This document shows positions 1 through 11,120 of a stretch of DNA of 64,000 bases, in pieces; within the stretch, counting starts at the first letter, position 1; each line of letters starts with the position of its first letter. The DNA is taken from assembly GCA_032718475.1 (NCBI GenBank), contig JAUCBJ010009076.1:1-64000 (forward strand), written 5' to 3'. Made by a program: the position numbers and the translations under genes. The stretch is from Nemertoderma westbladi. Its lineage: Eukaryota > Xenacoelomorpha > Nemertodermatida > Nemertodermatidae. The notes beneath the pieces are model-generated. The model worked only from the letters and a program-made list of their open reading frames with translations, did not search any database and was not told the origin of the DNA.

Positions 1-651
1 AACCCATATGATAATTTATAGATATATGCACATGTTACTTCAATATATAAATATAATACAGTATATATGCATTTACATGATAATAAGTGCACTTTTTTAA
101 GGAGAAATTCGAATGGGTTTGGAGGGCAGCCAAATAGCGTAGCTAGTGGACGGCTGCTCACCAGAAAAGGTACATGGCTTGAAGTAATATCGGTTGTGGG
201 GTTGGGGGGGGGGGGGGGGGGGGGGTAAGTGTAATAGAGTAGAATGTAGTAAGTGTAGTAAGTGTTAGAAAATAGTAAGCGGTGATAGGGTAGAGCCATA
301 TATTAGCCTTTTGAATAAGATTTAGATTTAGTATAAGTTGTAATGGCGTAGATGGAAGTGAGTTAAAGTAGTAGATCACTGAGATTTATATTTTATAGTT
401 ATTAATATATATCTTGTCAATGTGTCACCAAGGTCAAGGTATCACGCGATTTGAAAGGGGTACATCTAGGGGGGTGGTGCAAATACTGGTATTGATAGGA
501 CAACGATTACAATTAAAACACAATACAGTTCATTTCATTTATGTGGTCTAAGCCAACTTCTACATGGACCTACGAATAGATGTTTGTATATATTAATATA
601 TATCCTGATTGAACACATATACATATCTTGATTGAACATGCACACATATAC

Positions 652-682
<31 letters not shown>

Positions 683-2110
683 TATATATATATATATACA
701 CATACATACACACACACACATACACATATATATATACACCAGCACACACATACACGAATTTATACATATAGATTGATAATATCTTGATTGGGTATCTATA
801 CATTTTGATAGTATATATATATATATATATACACATACACACATGCATACACACACACACACACACACACATTGACTGAATATATATATATGTTTTATTT
901 TAATATACATAATGATATATAGGTGACCCCGCGCCCGAGCAGAAACATTAACCATCCACGTGGCTATTACGTGGCCTATATGTAATAAATATATACGTGA
1001 CCCCGCGCCCGGGTGGAAACATTGACCAGTGCCGTGGCTGTTAGATGACCTGTAGTCACCTTCCTTCCAAAGTATCCACGAGTGAACGGATATATGTGTA
1101 AAGTATTCACTATTTAATAATTTATTCCCATATAGTTATATTCAATCATGCTATATGTGCATATATACACCATTATATCCACACACACAGTCACATCAAC
1201 CTAACACACAATATATATACATACGTAATAAATATATATGCACCCGTGCCCAGATGTAAACATAACCAATGACATGGTTGGTAGGTTACTCTAAGGCACC
1301 TTCATGAGTCTTTATACAATAATATACGTGACCCCGCGCTCGGGTGGAAACATTTACAAGTGACATGGTACTTAGGTAACGTGAAGACACACACAAATAT
1401 ATATATATATATACATACACACAGTTATATATATTCAACTCATTCATATATTAAGTATATATTACAAACGCGCACTTATCCATCCAATTCGACATACAAT
1501 TATATACATAATAAATATATACGTGTCCCCGCGCCCGGGTGGAATCATTATAGCATTAACCAATGATATGGTGGTTAGGTAACTTAAAGACACGGATATA
1601 CGTACATGCACTGTTTATATATTCCTACATAGCTAGACTCACTCAGATAATAAATATAGCTATGTATGAATATTACGAAACACGCACGTACACCTCTATT
1701 ACAACATACGATTTATATACAGTAATAATAATAATACTAATATAATAAAAAATAATATTATTTTAATATTTCTATATTATTCTTTTTTAATAATATTTAA
1801 TAATAATAAATATATACGTGACCCCGCGCCCGGGTGAAAACATTACCCAAATTCTAAATGTTAGAAATACACTCAACTAGGGGCAATTAAATATACACGC
1901 ATACACATATATATACACCAATATAACATTCATACATACACAAATGATATGATATATAAATGAATTACAATCGACACACATATACACATACACACATGTA
2001 TATATACAATATATATACACACACATACATATATACCCACACACACATATATATATAAATAATATATTTTGCGTCATGCATACAATTTAGTTAGGCGTAC
2101 AGTTATACCG
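1..2110. repeat. Microsatellite-rich intergenic DNA with a degenerate GC-box repeat
   Basis: No gene seen. There is a G homopolymer near 197-225 and long (TA)n/(CA)n tracts at about 585-890 and 1880-2060. An irregular repeat is superimposed: a GC-rich block read as GTGACCCCGCGCCCGGGTGG recurs near 923, 988, 1325, 1519 and 1815, with a decayed copy near 1240. It is usually preceded by AATAAATATATA and followed by a loosely conserved AT-rich segment containing GACATGGT and TTAGGTAAC. Short open frames here only translate dinucleotide repeats. Confidence 0.8.
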
Positions 2111-2119
2111 TAGTTGCTA

Positions 2120-5100
2120 TTATTCATATTTTAGTAATTCATGCTTCAGAAGTTTAAGAAACACAGGTTTACTCTTGATTTCCCTATAAGAGATTGCTAG
2201 ACTGTTCCAAAGTCGAGGTCCTTGAAAAGACAGTGATTGCTCAGCAACCTTCAGACGGACTTTAGGAGGATGAAATAGACCACTGGCTGCAAAGCGTGTG
2301 TTGTGGGAGTGGATCTCAGATGCCTTACGGAATAGCGGTGTCAGAGGAGTGGAAATATTATTATATACGTCAAACATTACTTTACAAACCTCATATTTAT
2401 ATAACTGTTCTAAGGGGAGGATATTTAGTTGTTGGTAAAGCGGGAGCGATGATGATTGCCAGTGACTGAAGGTAATTGCTCGTAGAACTTTATTTACTTT
2501 GACTCGTATGGGTTTCAACATCGTGGATGAAGTGCTACCCCAGATAACGATAGCATATTGTATATATGGATGAATAAGTGCAAAGAACAACATACGTAAG
2601 ATATGAAGTGGAAAGATTTTTCGAAGCCTATAAAATATTCCTGCAGATTTGGAAATCTTTTTCAATATGTAAGCTATGTGCTCTTTAAAGTTAAGTTTAC
2701 TATCAATTAAAACTCCAAGGTATTTTGTGTAGCTAACTTTGGAAATTTCTGCACCTTTAATTTTTACTTTGGGCAGAGAATCCTGGGAGAGTGTTGAGTT
2801 AGAGAATAATGTATATTCTGTTTTCTTGAGATTGAGTGAAAGTTTATTATCAATTAACCAATCTACAATGTCATTTATATCGTGGTTTACGGAGGAAATT
2901 AATTCTGGTAAGTTATTTAAATGTTTAATTAGACTTGTATCATCAGCAAAAAGGGTTGTCAAGAAGGATGTGGCGTTTGGGAGGTCGTTTACATAAATCA
3001 GGAACAAGATCGGTCCAAGGATCGATCCCTGTGGTATTCCACAAAGTATTGGTTGTAGTGATGAGTTGAATCCATCCAGTGTTACAAATTGTGCACGATT
3101 AGATAAGTAGTCAGAAAATAATTGCAGAGGAATCCCCCTGACTCCATAGCTTTTCAGTTTATTGATTAGGATGGCGTGATCCAGCGTGTCAAACGCTTTT
3201 TTAAGATCAATGAAAATAGTACAAGCTGACAATTTATTATCGAGAAAATCACGCAGCTTTTCTACAATATCGAGAATTGCATACGACGTAGTGTATTTTT
3301 TCCTAAAGCCGTACTGGTTACTATTTAGTATGAGGTACTTATCTAAATATGAAGCTAGCTGGACATATATTATACGCTCGTATAATTTACTCATAACTGG
3401 TAATAGTGAGATTGGACGGTAATTAGTTGTAAAACGCGGATCACCAGATTTATAGGCAGGTATTACTTGTGCTTGCTTGAGCGAATTTGGAAAAAAACCA
3501 TTTACAATGCTTATATTTATTAATTCCGAGATATGTTCACTCAAAATACGAGCAGCCAGCTTTATAAGTTTGATTGGGCATTTATCATTTGTAGCTGAGG
3601 CTTCTTTTATGTCTAAGATAAAATATTGCACCTCAACCGGTGTCGTTTTTATAAGTGCAAAGGAGTTCGATTTTTTATGCCTAATATGTCGCAGAGGACA
3701 ACGGGGAGATATGGGAATTTCATTGGAGAGAGAAGGACCTATAGAAGTGAAAAATTTATTAAATATTTCGGCAATATCACCTGGTTCAGTGATCAATGAC
3801 TCAATGTTACCATCAGACACGGATATTTTACGTGGAATGGATTTTTTCGGTGCTCGACCAAGAGCAGTATTTATAGTACGCCAAGTTTTCCGCATATTTG
3901 ATTTATTTTTATCAAATTGTGATGTATAATAATCCCGTTCCGCGCTCCTTAATATTGTTGTAAGTTTATTTCTATATGTTTTATATATTAAATGGTTTTT
4001 CGGGGTTTGTTTATGAACGTATTTCGCATATAAGTTATTTTTTTTATTGATTGACTTTACCAGTGATTGGGTAAGCCAGGGTTTATGAGGCACCAGTTTT
4101 TTTGGAATTTTTTTGCGTGGGGCATGTTTTTGACATATTGCATCTAAATTTGAATAAAATATATCAAAGCGATCTCTCAACTGATTATTCGCGTTATTAT
4201 AGGTCCACGTGTCAATGTCTGACAAATCAGCTAAAAATGTTGTATGATCAAAATTTGAATAATCATAAATAAAGTTCGTAGTATCAGGCCTGAAATAATT
4301 AGAATAATCTGTTAAGATCACGAATGTCGGTAAGTGATCGGCAATTTCTGTTAGGAAAACACCCTCATTAGATATCGATGTATTAATATTGGTTATGACA
4401 TGGTCAAGCAGAGATGGTGGAGAACTTTTAATGCGAGTTGGCTTTGTAATGACCTGCTTAAAACCGTTTGAGTTTATGGTTTGAAGGTAATTAAGAGTTA
4501 AATTACAAGGTTTTTTTAAATTGATGTTCATGTCACCTGTAATGATCACGTCATAGCCTTTATCAGCTAGCATGGATAGTAAGTTATCCAAATCATCGAT
4601 AAAATTATTACGGTCAACTGTTTGGGAAACATACATACATCCTATTATTAGAGGTTTATTTGGATGGGGACGTTTTACTTCGATCCAGCAATTCTCAGGT
4701 CCCGATATTCGTAAATCAGTACGTTCAATAAAATCGAACTCATCTCGAATGAAAATTGCAGTGCCGCCTCGTTTTGTGTCACGCCTATCCTGTGAGACCA
4801 ACTCATAACCTGGAAAAGTAATTTCTGAGGGGTCCGAAGAAGTGCTCATAAATGTTTCAGAAAATGTCAACACATCGAAATCACTCGACAGAGTTTGGAA
4901 AAAATTTGATATTTCACACTTGTGTGTTGGTAGGCTTTGGCTATTGACATGAAAAACCGAGAACGACTTAGAGTTCTCTAAGTTACCGAATTCTTTATTA
5001 AAAGTATCAGCTGTGTGATAACCCCGCGAAATATTGTTATTATCTAAATTTATGTCCGGATCAATATCATTGAATGGAGAGTTAGATAGATCGTCATCGA

Positions 5101-5356
5101 AGTTTAAATTACAATGGGTAGACGAATCACCAAATATATCGTCATCATCACTATTAACATATCCAAAAGGAAACAGTTCCAAATAACAGTAAATGCACCA
5201 CAGACCACCAACCGTGCTCAAATAGGTATCCACCTCGCTTTGGGTGAGACATGTGCCACATTGTGAGTGATATGTGAAGCCACAAAGCTCACAATGCAAT
5301 TTACAATCTGAATTAGTGAACACAGAAAAGCAAAAATCACAGTGAAGATTGTCCAT
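2120..5356 (-). CDS. Non-LTR retrotransposon polyprotein (PHD finger - APE endonuclease - reverse transcriptase)
   Basis: An uninterrupted 1078-residue ORF starting at an ATG and ending in TAA. Residues 6-57 form a C4HC3 PHD-type finger (C6, C9, C22, C25, H30, C33, C54, C57). An acidic linker follows. Residues about 132-350 are an APE-type endonuclease with FSETF, GDMNIN, LLDHV and ADHLP, so the expected catalytic Asn, Glu, Asp and His are present. Residues about 610-870 are the reverse transcriptase (YRPISLLP, DLKKAFDTLDH, GIPQGSILGP, active site FADD near 803-806). The C-terminal LWNSL segment is typical of CR1/L2/Rex1-type elements of the jockey superfamily; the exact clade is not resolved. 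The protein would nick target DNA and prime reverse transcription there. No separate ORF1 is seen: 5' of the ATG only about 200 bp separate it from a satellite array. The intact frame suggests a recent insertion. Confidence 0.95.
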   Translation of the reverse strand: MDNLHCDFCFSVFTNSDCKLHCELCGFTYHSQCGTCLTQSEVDTYLSTVGGLWCIYCYLELFPFGYVNSDDDDIFGDSSTHCNLNFDDDLSNSPFNDIDPDINLDNNNISRGYHTADTFNKEFGNLENSKSFSVFHVNSQSLPTHKCEISNFFQTLSSDFDVLTFSETFMSTSSDPSEITFPGYELVSQDRRDTKRGGTAIFIRDEFDFIERTDLRISGPENCWIEVKRPHPNKPLIIGCMYVSQTVDRNNFIDDLDNLLSMLADKGYDVIITGDMNINLKKPCNLTLNYLQTINSNGFKQVITKPTRIKSSPPSLLDHVITNINTSISNEGVFLTEIADHLPTFVILTDYSNYFRPDTTNFIYDYSNFDHTTFLADLSDIDTWTYNNANNQLRDRFDIFYSNLDAICQKHAPRKKIPKKLVPHKPWLTQSLVKSINKKNNLYAKYVHKQTPKNHLIYKTYRNKLTTILRSAERDYYTSQFDKNKSNMRKTWRTINTALGRAPKKSIPRKISVSDGNIESLITEPGDIAEIFNKFFTSIGPSLSNEIPISPRCPLRHIRHKKSNSFALIKTTPVEVQYFILDIKEASATNDKCPIKLIKLAARILSEHISELINISIVNGFFPNSLKQAQVIPAYKSGDPRFTTNYRPISLLPVMSKLYERIIYVQLASYLDKYLILNSNQYGFRKKYTTSYAILDIVEKLRDFLDNKLSACTIFIDLKKAFDTLDHAILINKLKSYGVRGIPLQLFSDYLSNRAQFVTLDGFNSSLQPILCGIPQGSILGPILFLIYVNDLPNATSFLTTLFADDTSLIKHLNNLPELISSVNHDINDIVDWLIDNKLSLNLKKTEYTLFSNSTLSQDSLPKVKIKGAEISKVSYTKYLGVLIDSKLNFKEHIAYILKKISKSAGIFYRLRKIFPLHILRMLFFALIHPYIQYAIVIWGSTSSTMLKPIRVKVNKVLRAITFSHWQSSSLPLYQQLNILPLEQLYKYEVCKVMFDVYNNISTPLTPLFRKASEIHSHNTRFAASGLFHPPKVRLKVAEQSLSFQGPRLWNSLAISYREIKSKPVFLKLLKHELLKYE

Positions 5357-5576
5357 AGCGTTAGTTTAGTAGATTTGAGTAGGGTAGGCGGTAGGGGTAG
5401 AGAGAGAGAGTGAGGGGTGGGGGTGGGGGGTAGTTTTTATTGTAGTCGTCGGATCAAATAAGTGAACGGGGACACTCCGTAGACAAATAGTGTTGTTTAC
5501 CGGAGAATCTAGAGCACTAGACAGAAGTAATACAATAATTAAAATGCCCAATACCAATATCCCAACCATGCATTAT
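5357..5576 (-). other. Putative 5' leader of the LINE at 2.1-5.4 kb
   Basis: Short stretch between the LINE start codon and the satellite. It has a purine-rich GAGAGAGAG/GGGGTGGGGG tract on the plus strand. A 67-codon open frame with a hydrophobic start lies in the same frame but ends just before the LINE ATG. It resembles no ORF1 and is not called as a gene. Confidence 0.4.
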
Positions 5577-5582
5577 CCTAAC

Positions 5583-8500
5583 AAAATATTGTAGCTTAGT
5601 TCAACCAACGTATGAAAAGAAAACTAGTTCAACCAAAACATTGTAGCTTAGTTCAACCAACATATAAAAAACTAGTTCAACCAAAACATTGTAGCTTAGT
5701 TCAACCAACGTATAAAAACTAGTTCAACCAAAACATTGTAGCTTAGTTCAACCAACGTATAAAAACTAGTTCAACCAAAAATTGTAGCTTAGTTCAACCA
5801 ACGTATAAAAAACTAGTTCAACCAAAAATTGTAGCTTAGTTCAACCAACGTATAAGAAACTAGTTCAACCAAAACATTGTAGCTTAGTTCAACCAACATA
5901 TAAAAAACTAGTTCAACCAAAACATTGTAGCTTAGTTCAACCAACATATAAAAAACTAGTTCAACCAAAACATTGTAGCTTAGTTCAACCAACGTATAAA
6001 AACTAGTTCAACCAAAAATTGTAGCTTAGTTCAACCAACATATAAAAAACTAGTTCAACCAAAACATTGTAGCTTAGTTCAACCAACATATAAAAAACTA
6101 GTTCAACCAAAACATTGTAGCTTAGTTCAACCAACGTATAAAAACTAGTTCAACCAAAAATTGTAGCTTAGTTCAACCAACGTATAAAAAACTAGTTCAA
6201 CCAAAAATTGTAGCTTAGTTCAACCAACGTATAAAAAACTAGTTCAACCAAAACATTGTAGCTTAGTTCAACCAACGTATAAAAACTAGTTCAACCAAAA
6301 CATTGTAGCTTAGTTCAACCAACGTATAAAAACTAGTTCAACCAAAAATTGTAGCTTAGTTCAACCAACATATAAAAAACTAGTTCAACCAAAACATTGT
6401 AGCTTAGTTCAACCAACATATAAAAAACTAGTTCAACCAAAACATTGTAGCTTAGTTCAACCAACATATAAAAAACTAGTTCAACCAAAACATTGTAGCT
6501 TAGTTCAACCAACATATAAAAACTAGTTCAACCAAAACATTGTAGCTTAGTTCAACCAACGTATAAAAACTAGTTCAACCAAAAATTGTAGCTTAGTTCA
6601 ACCAACATATAAAAAACTAGTTCAACCAAAACATTGTAGCTTAGTTCAACCAACATATAAAAAACTAGTTCAACCAAAACATTGTAGCTTAGTTCAACCA
6701 ACATATAAAAAACTAGTTCAACCAAAACATTGTAGCTTAGTTCAACCAACATATAAAAAACTAGTTCAACCAAAACATTGTAGCTTAGTTCAACCAACGT
6801 ATAAAAACTAGTTCAACCAAAACATTGTAGCTTAGTTCAACCAACATATAAAAAACTAGTTCAACCAAAACATTGTAGCTTAGTTCAACCAACATATAAA
6901 AAACTAGTTCAACCAAAACATTGTAGCTTAGTTCAACCAACATATAAAAAACTAGTTCAACCAAAACATTGTAGCTTAGTTCAACCAACGTATAAGAAAC
7001 TAGTTCAACCAAAACATTGTAGCTTAGTTCAACCAACGTATAAGAAACTAGTTCAACCAAAACATTGTAGCTTAGTTCAACCAACATATAAAAAACTAGT
7101 TCAACCAAAACATTGTAGCTTAGTTCAACCAACATATAAAAAACTAGTTCAACCAAAACATTGTAGCTTAGTTCAACCAACGTATAAGAAACTAGTTCAA
7201 CCAAAACATTGTAGCTTAGTTCAACCAACGTATAAGAAACTAGTTCAACCAAAACATTGTAGCTTAGTTCAACCAACGTATAAGAAACTAGTTCAACCAA
7301 AACATTGTAGCTTAGTTCAACCAACATATAAAAAACTAGTTCAACCAAAACATTGTAGCTTAGTTCAACCAACATATAAAAAACTAGTTCAACCAAAACA
7401 TTGTAGCTTAGTTCAACCAACGTATAAGAAACTAGTTCAACCAAAACATTGTAGCTTAGTTCAACCAACGTATAAAAACTAGTTCAACCAAAAATTGTAG
7501 CTTAGTTCAACCAACGTATAAAAAACTAGTTCAACCAAAAATTGTAGCTTAGTTCAACCAACGTATAAGAAACTAGTTCAACCAAAACATTGTAGCTTAG
7601 TTCAACCAACATATAAAAAACTAGTTCAACCAAAACATTGTAGCTTAGTTCAACCAACGTATAAAAACTAGTTCAACCAAAAATTGTAGCTTAGTTCAAC
7701 CAACATATAAAAAACTAGTTCAACCAAAACATTGTAGCTTAGTTCAACCAACATATAAAAAACTAGTTCAACCAAAACATTGTAGCTTAGTTCAACCAAC
7801 GTATAAAAACTAGTTCAACCAAAAATTGTAGCTTAGTTCAACCAACGTATAAGAAACTAGTTCAAACAAAACATTGTAGCTTAGTTCAACCAACGTATAA
7901 AAACTAGTTCAACCAAAACATTGTAGCTTAGTTCAACCAACATATAAAAAACTAGTTCAACCAAAACATTGTAGCTTAGTTCAACCAACATATAAAAAAC
8001 TAGTTCAACCAAAACATTGTAGCTTAGTTCAACCAACGTATAAAAACTAGTTCAACCAAAAATTGTAGCTTAGTTCAACCAACGTATAAGAAACTAGTTC
8101 AAACAAAACATTGTAGCTTAGTTCAACCAACGTATAAAAACTAGTTCAACCAAAAATTGTAGCTTAGTTCAACCAACGTATAAAAAACTAGTTCAACCAA
8201 AAATTGTAGCTTAGTTCAACCAACGTATAAGAAACTAGTTCAACCAAAACATTGTAGCTTAGTTCAACCAACGTATGAAAACTAGTTCAACCAAAAATTG
8301 TAGCTTAGTTCAACCAACGTATAAAAAACTAGTTCAACCAAAACATTGTAGCTTAGTTCAACCAACGTATGAAAACTAGTTCAACCAAAAATTGTAGCTT
8401 AGTTCAACCAACGTATGAAAACTAGTTCAACCAAAAATTGTAGCTTAGTTCAACCAACGTATGAAAACTAGTTCAACCAAAAATTGTAGCTTAGTTCAAC

Positions 8501-8640
8501 CAACGTACAAAAAACTAGTTCAACCAAAACATTGCAGCTTAGTTCAACCAACGTATGAAAACTAGTTCAACCAAAAATTGTAGCTTAGTTCAACCAACGT
8601 ATAAAAAACTAGTTCAACCAAAAATTGTAGGTATTAGCCC
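5583..8640. repeat. Tandem satellite, 45-48 bp monomer, about 65 copies
   Basis: A continuous array of a monomer that contains TAGTTCAACCAA twice, once in a half-unit with GTATAAAAA or ATATAAAAA and once in a half-unit with ACATTGTAGC. The monomer is therefore an old dimer of roughly 23-24 bp halves. Length varies between 45 and 48 bp through A-run indels and loss of CA in the CAAAACATTG segment. The longest variants are 48 bp, a multiple of three, so the minus strand shows artificial open frames of repeated VELSYNVLVELVFYML. The array begins where the LINE leader ends and stops at GTATTAGCCC. Confidence 0.97.
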
Positions 8641-9065
8641 TATATACAAAGGGTTGAAATAGCGCATAGGCCTTTTCCATTATTTTTAACATATAAATTT
8701 TATTTTTTATATGTTTACTATTTTTTGGATTTAGTCTTCCAAGAAGAGATAATATCAAGTTAGTTAAGCGACGATCTATAAGTTCAGTTTACAGACGAAG
8801 TTCCATTTAGTAAGTTTACAGTTCAAGTACTCTACAAACAGAAAAATAAATTTTCACATAGTTTAATGATGCAAGTTAAAAAGCAAAAAAGCAGGATTTA
8901 ATGATAGGATTTACTTATCTATTTGAATTCCTTTTCTATTTGAGCTCATGTTTAAAACCTCAAGATCTAACACACAAGGTAGCTCAACTGCGATAAGCAT
9001 TCCATCAATCCAAGTTTTCCCCTAGGTCGCTCAAACAGTCGTATTTCGAATGTATGTCCAATCCA
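8641..9065. other. AT-rich spacer between satellite and ORF1-like gene
   Basis: No gene recognised. It lies 3' of the minus-strand ORF1-like gene, where an ORF2 with endonuclease and reverse transcriptase would be expected in a complete LINE. None is present. Confidence 0.6.
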
Positions 9066-10877
9066 TCAAACCATCGAAATGACCTGGGAATTATCAACTC
9101 GGCCCCTGACAAAGTCAGGGGATGAACTCTGGTGGTAAACAGCCTCTGGGTGGACCTCAGTGCGGTCACTCTGGCTCCTACCGGGAGAGAGAATCTCGTC
9201 CGAACGTTTAGCGGAATCGGTATAGTCGCGTTTGCACGTGCCGGACGACCGAATCTCGTCCGAACGTTTAGCGGAATCTGTATAGTCGCGTTTGTACGTG
9301 CCGGACGACCGAATCTCGTCCAGACGTTTAGCGGAATCGGTATAGTCGCGTTTGTACGTGCCGGACGACCGAATCTCGTCCGAACGTTTAGCGGAATCGG
9401 TATAGTCGCGTTTGTACGTGCCGGACGACCGAATCTCGCCCGGACGTTTAGCGGAATCGGTATAGTCGCGTTTGTACGTGCCGGATGACCGAATCTCGCC
9501 CGGACGTTTAGCGGAATCGGTATAGTCGCGTTTGTTCCTACCAGAAGAAGGCTGATCAGTGTCATACCTTCGGATGACATCGTTTAGCGCATCATGAGAA
9601 GATATTCTATAGGCGGTACTCCCGTCGTCCTTACTCAAAAATATTGCGCCATTTCGGGACCAAATATACTTAAGATTAAGGTTTTTCTTAGCGGATAGAG
9701 CCTTGTTAAAAAGGTCTCTATTTGCATTGGACAGGTGCTCATTGAAGTAAATTTTCCCCAGGTTTAATTTCGACAGGCAGCCGCTATTTAATTTTCCTCT
9801 TTTATTCATTAGCTCTTCTTTATGTTTTCTATTCGGGAATCGACAAATGACGCTTCGCGGTGTATTTCGAACAGCGGTTGATGACTTGCGCCCTAAACGA
9901 TGACAGGCCTCTATTGAGGCTGATGTTAAGTGTGTAACTCCGAGGCATTCTCCGATTTTAATTACCGTTTCTTCGAGGACTGCATCGTCGACTAACTCGG
10001 GGATTCCATTTATAATGATGTTATTCCTCTTTTGATACTGGTCCATGTCATTGATCTGAGTCTCCTGTTTTCTTATCGTAATTTCTTGTGACACCAGTTT
10101 ATCACCCATAGATTTGACAGACGATTTGAGATATTCGTTTTCTTCTTTTAGGGATGAAACAAGATTAAATAGTCTATCATATCCATCTGATATAAAATGT
10201 TGACTTTTTTCAATTTCAAACAACCTTTTAGCTACGCCATCTAGTTTGCTGGCCACCACAGACACTGGACTAGACACCCTAGTTAACTCTTCACTAAAGT
10301 ATTCTTTCAGTTGATTAATTACTGGAGTGGAAATCATCTGATTAGAATTAGTTTCTGGACCAGCACTATCAGCTATAGTCACTGCAAAATTGCTTTGTTT
10401 AGTGAGTGAGGTATGCCTACTAGGAGGGCTTATTGGCTGCTGTAGAGATCGAGAGCGACCACGTACCGTAACTAAGTGATTAGTTTCTGGTTTAGATTGT
10501 AGTCTAAGAATTAATTCTGTCTTATTCCCGGATGTTTTAAGGCCATAAGCTGACAGCTCTTTTTTCAGTCGATTATTAGACCAACTTGAATAATCAATAG
10601 AATCGGGTGTATGAGTACCGGTACACTCGATGAGAATACCAGCAGCGGTACCGGCGTCATCATTTGAATTAATCTGACTATCGGCCCCCAAGGCAATCAA
10701 TGAGGCGTCTGGCGACTGCGGAAGTGCTGGAGCTAATAGGCCTACCGGTAGTGTAGGTATCGGCTCAGTTGACGAGTGGGACGGAGAGTTTTGATAGTCA
10801 GTGGCCGCGAACGGCGATGTAGACCTACCGGTAATCGGAGGCCTCTCTGGAGTGTAAGGAGTAGGAGTCATATTCAA
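9066..10877 (-). CDS. LINE ORF1-like RNA-binding protein with SAP domain and C-terminal 20-residue repeats
   Basis: Intact 603-residue ORF. Residues 1-90 are low-complexity and Pro/Ser-rich. Residues about 95-129 match a SAP DNA-binding motif (WSNNRLKKELSAYGLKTSG, then KTELILRL). Residues about 215-283 are heptad-like coiled coil. Residues about 284-360 look like the RRM of LINE ORF1 proteins (KRNNIIINGIPE, ACHRLGR, RSVICRF). Residues about 361-440 match the ORF1 C-terminal domain (YFNEHLS, NRDLF, KYIWSRNGAIFL). From about 447 a basic unit starting KRDYTDSAKR repeats six times at exactly 20 residues. By family, such proteins trimerise and coat the element RNA as nucleic-acid chaperones. There is no ORF2 downstream, so this is either a partial element or a solo ORF1 copy. 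The SAP motif is an unusual addition. Confidence 0.85.
   Translation of the reverse strand: MNMTPTPYTPERPPITGRSTSPFAATDYQNSPSHSSTEPIPTLPVGLLAPALPQSPDASLIALGADSQINSNDDAGTAAGILIECTGTHTPDSIDYSSWSNNRLKKELSAYGLKTSGNKTELILRLQSKPETNHLVTVRGRSRSLQQPISPPSRHTSLTKQSNFAVTIADSAGPETNSNQMISTPVINQLKEYFSEELTRVSSPVSVVASKLDGVAKRLFEIEKSQHFISDGYDRLFNLVSSLKEENEYLKSSVKSMGDKLVSQEITIRKQETQINDMDQYQKRNNIIINGIPELVDDAVLEETVIKIGECLGVTHLTSASIEACHRLGRKSSTAVRNTPRSVICRFPNRKHKEELMNKRGKLNSGCLSKLNLGKIYFNEHLSNANRDLFNKALSAKKNLNLKYIWSRNGAIFLSKDDGSTAYRISSHDALNDVIRRYDTDQPSSGRNKRDYTDSAKRPGEIRSSGTYKRDYTDSAKRPGEIRSSGTYKRDYTDSAKRSDEIRSSGTYKRDYTDSAKRLDEIRSSGTYKRDYTDSAKRSDEIRSSGTCKRDYTDSAKRSDEILSPGRSQSDRTEVHPEAVYHQSSSPDFVRGRVDNSQVISMV
9181..9540 (-). 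repeat. 60-bp minisatellite inside the ORF1-like CDS (6 units)
   Basis: Six units of exactly 60 bp with few substitutions, each containing GGAATCGGTATAGTCGCG on the plus strand. They encode the 20-residue KRDYTDSAKR... repeats at the C-terminus of the ORF1-like protein. The strict period keeps the reading frame open. Confidence 0.95.
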
Positions 10878-11120
10878 ATAGTTCCAGGTAGGAATGTAAT
10901 CTTTTTCAGATTGAAACGCGTGACCTTTAAGTCAATAACAGTTAATTATGTAAAGCGAAAAGGCAGTGTAAAGGCAGTATGGTATGGAATATTGAATCAA
11001 AGTCAGATGTCTGCTAGTGCTGCTAGAGAACTACCGGTACATTGCAGTATCAGTCACAACATCAGATCACCGCGTAAAAAAATACTTAATGATCACACTT
11101 AAATACTCAATGAATACAAC
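10878..11120 (-). other. Putative 5' leader of the ORF1-like gene
   Basis: About 240 bp between the start codon of the ORF1-like gene and the 48-bp array. No coding region is recognised. Degenerate pieces of the array monomer (TGATCACACTT, AAATACTCAATG) occur near its right edge. Confidence 0.4.

Noticed and set aside
6333-7468. Minus-strand frames of VELSYNVLVELVFYML repeats
   Set aside because: Artefact of 48-bp monomers lacking a stop in one frame.
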